Shown here piece by piece: positions 45,901 through 53,568 of a stretch of 64,000 bases of DNA; the stretch's first letter is position 1; each line of letters starts with the position of its first letter. This DNA comes from Ruminococcaceae bacterium KH2T8 (lineage in GTDB: Bacteria; Bacillota; Clostridia; Saccharofermentanales; Saccharofermentanaceae). Where the stretch lies: positions 186,001 to 250,000 of the forward strand of contig FOIY01000002.1 of NCBI GenBank assembly GCA_900111435.1, given 5' to 3'. The notes under the pieces are model-generated. The model made no database searches. It was not told the origin of the DNA and was given only the letters and a program-made list of their open reading frames with translations. A program made the position numbers and the translations under genes.

Positions 45901-46791
45901 AGAGATCTGATGGAGGCTTCGAGGTTCGCCGTTTACTGTGAAAGTATTATCGCCGTCTATGACTCCGCCCGAAAGGATGACTGTATTAGAAAAGCAGACG
46001 GATGTCTGTTCTACTACGGTATTCCATTCCTCGTAATCAGTAGATGTGCCGTTATATACTTCGTGTAGCTGTTCGATCTTTGCTTCTGCGACAGTAACAT
46101 CTCTTGAGATATGACCTGAAAGTATCGTGCACTGTCCGATGCTCTCTTCGGGAGTCATGATGTCACTCGGATCGTCATTTTCCGCAGCATATAATGATCT
46201 TCCGAATATAAGATCGCTCAGGAATCCTCCGGGGAAAGAGGCGGAGAGAGCCTTGATATCATCTGAGTCCTCGAGATCTTCTGCCATGTCGGCAAGATTT
46301 TCGGAAACCTTGCCCGTAGCTTCCCAGGCCGCAAGACACTCGTCAAAGAGTGTTTCTGTCTCTTCGGGATCCGCTGTTGCAAGATCAGTCTCAAGAAGTC
46401 TTTCTGTCAGGACTCTGGCATAAAGATAGCTTTCAGCAGAAAGCGAAGTCATCTCGCAAAGATCCCCGTAGGAATCCTTGACCTTAACTCTCCGTTTCTT
46501 GTTGTTCATGTTCATGAAGACGATACCGCCGACGATTGAGAGGATGACAAGTACGGCGACGGTCGGGATCATGATAAGAGCCGTCTTCTTCTTTTTGCTC
46601 TTTTTACCGGGCTTGGCTTCCTTGATCTTGGTTACCTTGGCTGGTTTCTTCTTTTCTTTCTTCGGGGACGGGGTTACTTCCTGTGATTCAGGGGTTACGG
46701 GATTAGTCTGCTCGTTTATAACTACGCTTCCGCAGCTTTCGCAGAACTTTGCTCCGTCTTCAATCGGTGCTCCGCAGTTCTTACAAAACAT
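42997..46791 (-). CDS. Giant membrane protein: zinc ribbon, five DUF2135-like repeats, C-type lectin domain
   Basis: 1264 residues. Order: N-terminal zinc ribbon (MFCKNCGAP...FCESCGS), basic Lys-rich linker, one membrane segment (about 70-94), an extracellular Ser/Thr-rich region (95-459), repeat 1 (460-580), repeat 2 (605-725), a C-type lectin domain (734-852; SWxxAR-like, ESLGGHLVAINDEAEQQFI, WIGLVDN, YGFYIEWD), repeat 3 (874-993), repeat 4 (1009-1127) and repeat 5 (1145-1264). Each repeat carries DLDLHV, YYGNR-like, LDxDAN, PVEN(I/V)YF and GTIDGxG motifs, and a SLGAGTGEI-like entry. The last repeat ends exactly at the stop. The cytoplasmic zinc ribbon and the outer repeats suggest a surface receptor or adhesin. 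GGAGGT precedes the ATG. No close family known to me. Confidence 0.82.
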   Translation of the reverse strand: MFCKNCGAPIEDGAKFCESCGSVVINEQTNPVTPESQEVTPSPKKEKKKPAKVTKIKEAKPGKKSKKKKTALIMIPTVAVLVILSIVGGIVFMNMNNKKRRVKVKDSYGDLCEMTSLSAESYLYARVLTERLLETDLATADPEETETLFDECLAAWEATGKVSENLADMAEDLEDSDDIKALSASFPGGFLSDLIFGRSLYAAENDDPSDIMTPEESIGQCTILSGHISRDVTVAEAKIEQLHEVYNGTSTDYEEWNTVVEQTSVCFSNTVILSGGVIDGDNTFTVNGEPRSLHQISTDPKPGTTTIENTDILVDVSSSSSVFVMSSTNSITISEEEMNSYTSSGSSTISISSHTQTTEEVSMTFHSTSFTSWYILDRVGGYTITRGDKDNDGYFVEPEVDDGNIEPDPVSTTIVEWVPATGSQDITIAREIIMQEEITVEETEIEISSEILVEQTEALNAGVGEITVSLIWSTYDDLDLHVITPNGNRIYYGNRTADGGTLDIDMNASSYDLADFPVENIYFPVPIGGDYQIIVRDFRDRTPETSTYYIVRVQIGDEVEEYDGYIDGTGYEEVIEEWEYTSTTTVYTTTVVSEETMIWLLEESRAGTGDITVSLMWDSWDDLDLHIITPSDEHIYFANKAAGGGILDYDANAGYDLTMEPVENCYFSLPSNGHYSIYLNDYNERTEDWTTNYLVMVTIGDVTQTFTGTIDGTGTTIDIFDFDYGDASALSQTSYVGHTYAYINSPATWIQARCFAESLGGHLVAINDEAEQQFIETRFPNTFGWIGLVDNATAFGWITGEPVTYSNICDVQPDNYYEDNLYGFMYNDMQWGFTYNDDVEYHYGFYIEWDYVVEGAVDGVLSEEALDAMLASLNAGSGDITISMMWDSSDDLDLHVFTPDGSEIYYNNRTAQNGVLDIDANTYDHMMDSPVENVYFTSPYNGEYWIYVNDYEDRTEGITNFMVRITIGGESQIFTGTIDGTTSTIEVVGFEYSGGISEADMDDVLNSLGAGTGEITISVIWDSEDDIDLHVSTPSGEEVYYGNRDAGGGTLDVDANYDVMMDEPVENIYFSSPDAGTYTVWIKDFTDRSDGTTNYIVRVTVGDQSQTFTGTIDGSGTTIDIITFEYGGSGAPNEEDLDDTLTSLGAGTGEITVSMLWDSEDDVDLHVDTPSGEEVYFGNRDAGGGTLDVDANYDVMMDEPVENIYFTSPDTGTYTVTIVDYSDRTDGSVTNYIVRVTVGDQSQTFTGTIDGSGTSIEIISFNYG
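43000..43767 (-). repeat. Recently duplicated repeats 4 and 5 of the giant protein
   Basis: Repeat 5 (43000-43359) and repeat 4 (43411-43767) are highly similar at base level, for instance the stretches near 43035-43080 and 43455-43500. Repeats 1-3 (45052-45414, 44617-44979, 43813-44172) are more diverged. The duplication of 4 and 5 is therefore the most recent. Confidence 0.8.
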
Positions 46792-46936
46792 ACGATACCT
46801 CCTCTCTCAAAAGGGCGGGGGGTTACTCATACTTCAATTATAGTTTTCGATTGTGTACATATTATTAATGGAATGAGAGCAAGATAATAATATTAGTTTC
46901 CTCGAGGTTGCCCGAATTCTGCCTAAATATACCTCT

Positions 46937-46967
46937 TGTGACATAATACTACGTGTGACATAGTATT
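46937..46967. promoter_or_regulatory. Direct plus inverted repeat before CPBP gene
   Basis: TGTGACATAATACT (46937-46950) is repeated as TGTGACATAGTATT (46954-46967), 17 bases apart, and the second halves form a perfect dyad AATACTA (46945-46951)/TAGTATT (46961-46967). Likely an operator or promoter region for the CPBP gene at 47007. Confidence 0.45.
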
Positions 46968-47006
46968 CGAGGCGTCGCTGAAATAGAGATCAAGAGGTAA
47001 ATAGTT

Positions 47007-47831
47007 ATGGAAAAAAAGATCAGTTGGAAAAAGTGCATAGGAGTGATATTATGCGCGGGATTTGTCGGTATTCTGGCAAGTATCATAGCGAATCTGATAC
47101 CGCAGGGATCACTTTCGGAAACGGAATATACGATATCGGTATATTGTTTGATGTCATTTGTTCAGGCGGCGGGTCTGATGTTGCTGCTTGTGCTCTTCGG
47201 CAGGAAAGATGTTATAAAGTCTGCTCCTAGGGGCAGTTTCCTGACAGGCGCGGTCTGCGGAACAGCTTTGATCGGCTATGGCGCATATATGCTCGTTATT
47301 AATCTTATCGAGAGCATCAGAGATCAAGGGGTTCCTTCGATGTCTCTGTTTTTTATGATCATCTATATAGTTGCTATATTCTTTGGTGCGGGTATCGGTG
47401 AAGAATTCATATTCAGAGGCATCTTTATGAATTTTGTCCGTTCTGCTGCAGGTAATGATTCACGTAAGGCTCTCATCACGGGTATGACCGTATCCAGTGT
47501 ATGCTTTGGCCTTGTACATCTTTCGAACCTTCAGGGAAATGAAGATGTCATCGGTACTGTCGGTCAGGTCATCTATGCGATCGGGATCGGATTTTATCTT
47601 GCTGCCATATATGCCAGGACTAAGAATATCTGGTTTAATGTCGTTCTTCATTTCTTTGTAGATATCTCAGCTCTTCTGAAGACGTTGTTCATCGGCAGCG
47701 AAGTATCGATAAGCGAGGTTATAGGAGGCGATCCGATCCAGGTGATCATCAGATCTGTTATTATCGGTGCCGTCTTCGGCGGTATGGGACTATTCATCAT
47801 AAGAAAGAGCAAGATGCCTGAGCTTACTTGA
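47007..47831 (+). CDS. CPBP family intramembrane glutamic protease
   Basis: 274 residues with about eight membrane segments. Signature of the CPBP/Abi/Rce1-like family: motif 1 GEEFIFRGIFMNFVR (Glu pair and Arg), motif 2 FGLVHLSN, and motif 3 NVVLHFFVDI. Such proteases act in prenyl-protein processing in eukaryotes and in bacteriocin immunity or signalling in bacteria. AGAGGTAA precedes the ATG. It is the last gene of the block that separates tsf from pyrH; possible link to the DUF2135-like proteins by position only. Confidence 0.88.
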   Translation: MEKKISWKKCIGVILCAGFVGILASIIANLIPQGSLSETEYTISVYCLMSFVQAAGLMLLLVLFGRKDVIKSAPRGSFLTGAVCGTALIGYGAYMLVINLIESIRDQGVPSMSLFFMIIYIVAIFFGAGIGEEFIFRGIFMNFVRSAAGNDSRKALITGMTVSSVCFGLVHLSNLQGNEDVIGTVGQVIYAIGIGFYLAAIYARTKNIWFNVVLHFFVDISALLKTLFIGSEVSISEVIGGDPIQVIIRSVIIGAVFGGMGLFIIRKSKMPELT

Positions 47832-47844
47832 GTTTATAAGTGTT

Positions 47845-47880
47845 TACCCGCAGTTTATACCGTATCCTGCGGGTATTCTT
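47845..47880 (+). terminator. Terminator after CPBP gene
   Basis: 9-bp perfect stem TACCCGCAG/CTGCGGGTA with a 13-base loop, then TTCTTAT. Confidence 0.75.
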
Positions 47881-47953
47881 ATGTCCAAATTTGTCCTTTT
47901 AATATAGGGAGTTTACAGATAAAATATAAAGAGCAAATTTTGGAGGTATATCA

Positions 47954-48661
47954 ATGAGTGATGTAAAGTATAAGAGGATCCTGCTCAAGTTGTCCGGTGA
48001 GGCACTCGCAGGTGATAAGAAAGTCGGAATAGATGACGACGTTGTAAGAGAGATAACCTCCAAGGTAAAAGAAGTATCAGATCTTGGTGTTGAGGTAGCT
48101 ATCGTAGTAGGCGGCGGTAACTTCTGGAGAGGCAGATCTTCCGAGAAGATGGATCGTGTAACAGCAGACCATATGGGAATGCTCGCTACTATGATGAACG
48201 CGCTCGCACTTTCGGATGCACTTGAGCAGCATGGAGCCGTAACAAGAGTTCTTTCTGCTGTCGAGATCAGACAGATGGCTGAGCCTTATATCAGGAAAAG
48301 GGCCGTAAGACATCTCGAGAAGGGCAGGATCGTTATCTTTGCATGCGGTACCGGTAACCCTTATTTCTCAACTGACACGGGTGCGGCTCTCCGTGCTACG
48401 GAGATCGGTGCAGACATCTTTATGAAGGCAACGATGGTAGACGGTGTATACGATAAGGATCCTCATGTATATCCCGATGCAGTCAGATATGAGCGTGTTT
48501 CTCACGATGAGGTCTTAAAGTCCAACCTCAAGGTTATGGATGCAACTGCAGCTGCTCTTTGCCGCGATAACCATACGAAGATCCTCGTATTCTCCATGGA
48601 AGATCCCGAGAACATCGTAAAGATCGCAAAAGGCGCAAATCTTGGTACAATAGTAGAGTAA
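47954..48661 (+). CDS. pyrH: Uridylate kinase
   Basis: UMP kinase of the amino acid kinase fold, 235 residues. Motifs: [49 protein letters not shown] near the end. TTGGAGGTAT precedes the ATG. First gene of pyrH-frr-uppS-cdsA-dxr-rseP; a possible promoter TTTAAT/TAAAAT lies at 47897-47925. Confidence 0.97.
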   Translation: MSDVKYKRILLKLSGEALAGDKKVGIDDDVVREITSKVKEVSDLGVEVAIVVGGGNFWRGRSSEKMDRVTADHMGMLATMMNALALSDALEQHGAVTRVLSAVEIRQMAEPYIRKRAVRHLEKGRIVIFACGTGNPYFSTDTGAALRATEIGADIFMKATMVDGVYDKDPHVYPDAVRYERVSHDEVLKSNLKVMDATAAALCRDNHTKILVFSMEDPENIVKIAKGANLGTIVE

Positions 48662-48692
48662 GAAGAACGGAACAATAGAAAGGGGAATCATT

Positions 48693-49259
48693 ATGATCGA
48701 AATTACAAAGCAGGATTACGATAACGTAGAGACAAAGATGAAGAAGGCTATCTCCAATCTTCAGGAGAACCTCAATGCCATCCGTGCAGGAAGAGCCAAC
48801 CCTCACGTACTTGACAGGATCACTGTTGATTACTACGGAGCACCTTCTCCTCTTAACGCAGTAGCTAATATCCAGGTTCCCGAAGCAAGGATGATCACAC
48901 TTGCACCCTGGGATCCTTCCATGCTCAAGGAGATCGAGCGTGCTATCCTGGCATCTGACCTTGGTATCACACCTACTAACGACGGTAAGATCATCAGACT
49001 TATGTTCCCGATCCTCACAGAGGAGAGACGTAAGGAACTCGTTAAGCAGGTTAAGACTTACGGCGAGGAGTGCAAGGTCGCTATCCGTAACATAAGAAGA
49101 GACAACATCGATAAGATGCGTGCTGCTAACAAGAAAAAGGAGATCACTGACGATGTTCTCGGAGAGTTCGAGGATAAGGTTCAGAAGATCACTGACAGAT
49201 TCACAAAGGAAGTCGATTCTACTTGCGACAGCAAAGAGAAGGAATTGATGGAAATCTGA
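48693..49259 (+). CDS. frr: Ribosome recycling factor
   Basis: 188 residues, normal length. Releases ribosomes after termination together with EF-G. Motifs: NLNAIRAGRANPHVLDRI, VDYYGAPSPLNAVANI, PPLTEERR-like stretch PILTEERRKELVKQ, and RNIRRDNIDKMR. AAAGGGG precedes the ATG; 31 bases after pyrH. Confidence 0.97.
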   Translation: MIEITKQDYDNVETKMKKAISNLQENLNAIRAGRANPHVLDRITVDYYGAPSPLNAVANIQVPEARMITLAPWDPSMLKEIERAILASDLGITPTNDGKIIRLMFPILTEERRKELVKQVKTYGEECKVAIRNIRRDNIDKMRAANKKKEITDDVLGEFEDKVQKITDRFTKEVDSTCDSKEKELMEI

Positions 49260-49262
49260 TAA

Positions 49263-50024
49263 ATGGCGATACTCGGACAAAAGAAAAAGACTTATGATAC
49301 AACGGGACTTAAGGTCCCGGTATCTTTGGGCGTAATTATGGACGGCAACGGAAGATGGGCCAAGAAGAGGCTCCTTCCGAGAAGTGCCGGACACAGGGCA
49401 GGTGCCGAGAACCTTAAGGAACTCTGCACGAACTGCGGTAATTACGGAGTCAAATATCTGACAGTATATGCTTTCTCCACTGAGAACTGGTCTCGCCCCG
49501 ATGACGAGGTACACCAGCTCATGGAGCTTTTTGTCGAATTCTGGGAAAGATATGACCCGGAGCTCGAGAAGGAAGGTATAAGAGTAAGATTCACGGGAGA
49601 TATCGATTCGCTTCCCGATAGGATAAAGGATGTCTGCCGAAGAGGTGAAGAGAGATCCAAGAACCGTACGAAGATGCAGCTCATAGTTGCTTTTAACTAC
49701 GGCGGAAGACGTGAGATCGAGAATGCCTGCCGCAGGATAGCTGCTGATGTTAAGGCCGGAAAGATCGAACCTTCCGATATAACCGAGCAGATGATCTCGG
49801 ATAATATGTATATGCCGGATGTTCCGGATCCCGAGCTTATCATCCGCCCAAGCGGAGAGCTCAGGCTTTCCAATTTCCTTTTATGGGAATCGGCTTATTC
49901 AGAACTTTGGACATCCGAATGTCTGTGGCCGGATTTCGGTTACGATGAACTTACTCAGGCTTTCAGGGATTTTGCCGGAAGAGACAGAAGATTCGGCGGC
50001 CTGAGCAAGGAAAAGGAGTCATGA
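49263..50024 (+). CDS. uppS: Isoprenyl transferase (undecaprenyl diphosphate synthase)
   Basis: Makes the lipid carrier undecaprenyl diphosphate from farnesyl diphosphate and IPP. 253 residues: catalytic VIMDGNGRWAKKR, YAFSTENWSRP, and RPSGELRLSNFLLWESAY. It starts 3 bases after frr, thus coupled. The step links the dxr and ispH isoprenoid genes of this window to cell wall synthesis. Confidence 0.95.
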   Translation: MAILGQKKKTYDTTGLKVPVSLGVIMDGNGRWAKKRLLPRSAGHRAGAENLKELCTNCGNYGVKYLTVYAFSTENWSRPDDEVHQLMELFVEFWERYDPELEKEGIRVRFTGDIDSLPDRIKDVCRRGEERSKNRTKMQLIVAFNYGGRREIENACRRIAADVKAGKIEPSDITEQMISDNMYMPDVPDPELIIRPSGELRLSNFLLWESAYSELWTSECLWPDFGYDELTQAFRDFAGRDRRFGGLSKEKES

Positions 50025-50028
50025 TCTG

Positions 50029-50892
50029 ATGAGACAGAGAGTTATTACCGGTATCGCTTTTGTTGTTGGAGTTGCGTTGTTCGTACTCCCTTCGATCCGT
50101 TTTCCGATATTTATGCTTTTATTCTCAATAATCGTAGGTTCATTCTGCTTTTATGAGATGACCAAGGCATTAAGGGCAGGCGAGATGAAGCCTATGATAT
50201 CGCTGATGGCACTCGGTGCAGTCGCAGCAGTCGATATCCTTATCATTGCTTACTGGCGTGGTCTGGAGCTAACTACGGCGCTGGCTTCGTATCTTCTGGT
50301 AGTAGTCATGATCGCCTTTGCGTCGATAGTCATACCGTCTGTCGTAAGGCCCGACGGCAATCATCTTCTGGACGGTCTTGTAACGGCGGCGACGATTCTT
50401 TATATCACGTTCCCGCTCTTTTGCCTTTGCGCAGTTGCCATGCTCGCTGAAAACGGCTGGTATTATATGGTTCCCGCGCTATTTGCAGCATGGATCTCTG
50501 ATACTATGGCATATTTTTCCGGCGTTACTCTCGGAAAGCATAAGATCGTACCTCACATAAGTCCCAAGAAAACATGGGAGGGATGTATCGGCGGTGCTCT
50601 CGGATGTGCACTCGTCGTAATGCTCTATTTCGATATCGTTATCTATAATGTATGCGGTATCAAGATGAATCTCTTTGTATTCTCAGTACTGTCATTCTTC
50701 TTGGGCTTTATCATGTCTGTCATGTCTCAGCTCGGAGACTGGCTCGCTTCGCTCATCAAGAGAAGGGTTGGTATCAAGGATTATGGTACCATCTTCCCGG
50801 GCCACGGCGGTATGATCGACAGATTTGACAGTGCATTCTTTACGATCCCTACGGGCGTCCTGCTCGCGATGATCGTTGTATTCTTTACATAA
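50029..50892 (+). CDS. cdsA: Phosphatidate cytidylyltransferase
   Basis: Membrane enzyme that makes CDP-diacylglycerol for phospholipid synthesis. 287 residues, about eight membrane helices. The signature is at the C-terminus: SLIKRRVGIKDYGTIFPGHG, then GMIDRFDSAFF; PKKTWEGCIGG precedes. ATG 4 bases after uppS. Confidence 0.95.
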   Translation: MRQRVITGIAFVVGVALFVLPSIRFPIFMLLFSIIVGSFCFYEMTKALRAGEMKPMISLMALGAVAAVDILIIAYWRGLELTTALASYLLVVVMIAFASIVIPSVVRPDGNHLLDGLVTAATILYITFPLFCLCAVAMLAENGWYYMVPALFAAWISDTMAYFSGVTLGKHKIVPHISPKKTWEGCIGGALGCALVVMLYFDIVIYNVCGIKMNLFVFSVLSFFLGFIMSVMSQLGDWLASLIKRRVGIKDYGTIFPGHGGMIDRFDSAFFTIPTGVLLAMIVVFFT

Positions 50893-50921
50893 TTTCAGAA
50901 CAGGGGTAGTTATTTCAGGAT

Positions 50922-52094
50922 ATGAGAAAGCTTTCGATATTAGGTTCAACTGGTTCGATCGGTACCCAGACTCTTGAAGTCTGCAGGAATAATCCTAATG
51001 ACTTTGAGGTTATGGGACTTTGCTGCGGCAGTAATATCGGACTTCTCTATGACCAGATAATGGAGTTTCGTCCTCTTGTAGCATCCGTAGATTCCGAGGA
51101 GAAAGCTATACAACTCAAGGGAATGCTCTCATCCGATATCAGGACTGAGATCTTATCGGGACATGAGGGAACGATGGCTGTCGCTACGCTGGCCGAAGCT
51201 GATACGGTCGTCGGTGCCATGGTCGGCATCTCCGGCCTTGAACCTACATATCATGCAATTAAAGCTGGTAAGGATATAGCTCTAGCCAATAAGGAGACAC
51301 TTGTTACGGGCGGTGACGTTATCATGCCGCTCGTATCAGAGAAAGGCGTGTCGCTCCTTCCCGTTGACAGTGAGCATTGCGCGATCTGGCAGTGTCTCTG
51401 GGGTGAGAAGAGAGAAGATCTCGACAGGATACTCATCACTGCTTCAGGCGGTCCTTTCAGAGGTAAGAGCAGAGATGACCTTAAGGAAGTTACTCTTGAG
51501 AAAGCCCTCGCACATCCGACATGGAAGATGGGCGGTAAGGTAACTATCGATTCCTCTACTATGATGAATAAGGGCCTTGAAGTAATAGAAGCGCATCATC
51601 TGTTCGGCGTTGATGTCGATCATGTTGATGTTGTCGTCCATCCTCAGAGTGTAATTCATTCAATGATCAGGATGCGTGACGGATCCGTGCTCGCTCAGAT
51701 GGGTAAGCCAAGCATGATACTTCCTATAATGGTCGCACTTTATTATCCCGACAGAGGTCCGAGGCTCCTTGAGGAGTTCGATCCCTTCTCCGTTGGATGT
51801 AATAACCTTACATTCGAGAAGTGCGATACGGATGTATTCAGACTCTTGAAACTTGCATATGACTGTGGCAGGGACGGTGGTCTCATGCCTACTATAATGA
51901 ATGCTGCCAATGAAGTAGCCGTATTCTCGTTCCTTGACGGAAAGAGCGGCTATCTCGATATCGAAAGGACTGTATTCTCAGTATGTGAGAAGATGGCCGG
52001 CAGTATATCCGGCGGTAATGAACTTACTATCGACAAGATACTTGAAACGGATAAGGAAGCCAGGAGATTAGCGGGAGAGATAATTAGCAGATGA
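50922..52094 (+). CDS. dxr: 1-deoxy-D-xylulose 5-phosphate reductoisomerase
   Basis: Second enzyme of the MEP pathway (with IspH of the same window). 390 residues. NADPH site LGSTGSIGTQTLEV, then ALANKETLVTGG, PVDSEHCAIWQC, ITASGGPFRGKS and the C-terminal AANEVAVFSFL. Weak ribosome site. It overlaps rseP by 4 bases. Confidence 0.96.
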   Translation: MRKLSILGSTGSIGTQTLEVCRNNPNDFEVMGLCCGSNIGLLYDQIMEFRPLVASVDSEEKAIQLKGMLSSDIRTEILSGHEGTMAVATLAEADTVVGAMVGISGLEPTYHAIKAGKDIALANKETLVTGGDVIMPLVSEKGVSLLPVDSEHCAIWQCLWGEKREDLDRILITASGGPFRGKSRDDLKEVTLEKALAHPTWKMGGKVTIDSSTMMNKGLEVIEAHHLFGVDVDHVDVVVHPQSVIHSMIRMRDGSVLAQMGKPSMILPIMVALYYPDRGPRLLEEFDPFSVGCNNLTFEKCDTDVFRLLKLAYDCGRDGGLMPTIMNAANEVAVFSFLDGKSGYLDIERTVFSVCEKMAGSISGGNELTIDKILETDKEARRLAGEIISR

Positions 52095-53452
52095 ATATAA
52101 GTATTTGGAGTATCATTACTGTCATCCTGATGCTCGGACTGCTCGTAACGGTTCACGAGCTCGGACATTTCTGGATGGCATGTTTTCTGAAGATAAAGGC
52201 ATATGAGGTCTCTATCTTTATAGGCCCCAAGCTCTTTTCGTGGAAGAGAAAGGGCGTTGATTATTCTATCAGGGCGCTGCCTTTCGGAGCATATGTCCGC
52301 TTTACGGATTTTGACGATCAGGGTAATGCCATCGAGAGCGATGATCCCGAACTTCTCATAAACCAGAAGAGATGGAAGAGACTTCTTGTTGCCATTGCAG
52401 GTCCTTTCATGAATGCAGTGCTCGGAGTTCTTATCTTTGCGATAATGAACTGTGTTTCAGGTTATACGTCACTTAATATCGGTCCCGTATCGGAAGGTAC
52501 GCAGCTAGCAGCCGCAGTGACTGCTGATTCTCCTTATCAGATGGAGGATAGGATCGTTAAGGTCAACGGTGACAGAGTATTTACTTATCTTGATTTCTTC
52601 TATGAGCTTGATAATGGTGTCAGGGAAGATCAGGAGATGGTCCTCACCTTGAGATCAGCTGAGACTCATGAGCTCTACGAGATCACGCTTGTTCCCGAGC
52701 TTACGACCCGTCCCATGCTCGGTATCACATATAGTCTTGATACGATCGAGGAATATCAGGGCTGGGAGATCTATGCCGTAAGCGAACAGCAAAATGGCGG
52801 TAATCCCATCCTTAAGGAAGGTGACATCTTAAGAGAGATCGACGGCAAGCCCGTTATCGATGAGGATTTCGAGGAGTACTTCGCTAACCTTACCGAAGGC
52901 GATACCATGCATCTCACATTTGAAAGGGACGGTGAGATCATGGAGGAAGACTGCCTTAAGACAATGATCACTGTCGCTAATTCAAGAGGCGTACGCCTTA
53001 TCGCTTATGATATAAAGTCAGCTAAGGATTTCTTCGGTGCCGTTAAGACTGCTGCCATGATGCCCGCGACTATCGGTAATATCACAGTTAGAGCTATCGG
53101 TGATGTATTTGAGGGCGAGGAAGAAGTCTATAACATGGTCTCCGGTCCCGTTGGTGTTACCTCCGTAGTATCCGAGGTAGTTGACGATCAGAATGATACA
53201 CTAGCCATAAAGATCGTATCCGTTATCCAGCTTGCAGGTATCATCTCGATCGGTCTTGTGTTTACGAATATGCTCCCGATCCCAGGGCTTGACGGTGTAC
53301 AGGTCATCCTCATCATTGTCGAGATGGTAATAGGTCACAAACTCTCGAAGAAGAGTGAGACAGTCATCAACGGAATCGGCTTTGTTATGCTCATAGCTTT
53401 GATGATATTTGCCTTTGCATCGGATATCATCAGGATCATAGTCGGCGGTTAA
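52091..53452 (+). CDS. rseP: RIP metalloprotease RseP
   Basis: Site-2 protease that cuts within membranes, for example anti-sigma factors. 453 residues. Zinc site TVHELGHFWMACFL near residue 20, PDZ-like domain (about 160-280; KVNGDRVFTYLDFF and REIDGKPVIDEDF), and third ligand NMLPIPGLDGVQVILI near the end. Position after dxr is conserved in many bacteria. ATGA overlap with dxr. Confidence 0.95.
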   Translation: MNISIWSIITVILMLGLLVTVHELGHFWMACFLKIKAYEVSIFIGPKLFSWKRKGVDYSIRALPFGAYVRFTDFDDQGNAIESDDPELLINQKRWKRLLVAIAGPFMNAVLGVLIFAIMNCVSGYTSLNIGPVSEGTQLAAAVTADSPYQMEDRIVKVNGDRVFTYLDFFYELDNGVREDQEMVLTLRSAETHELYEITLVPELTTRPMLGITYSLDTIEEYQGWEIYAVSEQQNGGNPILKEGDILREIDGKPVIDEDFEEYFANLTEGDTMHLTFERDGEIMEEDCLKTMITVANSRGVRLIAYDIKSAKDFFGAVKTAAMMPATIGNITVRAIGDVFEGEEEVYNMVSGPVGVTSVVSEVVDDQNDTLAIKIVSVIQLAGIISIGLVFTNMLPIPGLDGVQVILIIVEMVIGHKLSKKSETVINGIGFVMLIALMIFAFASDIIRIIVGG

Positions 53453-53472
53453 AGTCCCATTAATAGTACACC

Positions 53473-53510
53473 TTGTCGAAATTTTGTCGCGATTGTCGAA
53501 ATTTGTCGAT
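53473..53510 (+). promoter_or_regulatory. Four TTGTCG boxes at helical-turn spacing (Spo0A-box-like)
   Basis: TTGTCG occurs at 53473, 53484, 53493 and 53503, so 11, 9 and 10 bases apart; two copies extend to TTGTCGAA, the Spo0A-box consensus TGTCGAA. Located in the 116-base gap before comM. A weak extended -10 (TGCTGATAC, 53527-53535) lies 21 bases after the last box, a spacing like that of Spo0A-activated promoters. Confidence 0.6.
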
Positions 53511-53568
53511 AAAAACTCGCTTCTGATGCTGATACCCTTACCCCATATCATTTTTATGGAGGTAGTAT

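Noticed and set aside
53473-53510. CRISPR-like or terminator repeat before comM
   Set aside because: The units are 6-8 bases with no spacers or hairpin; phasing fits a protein-binding array better.
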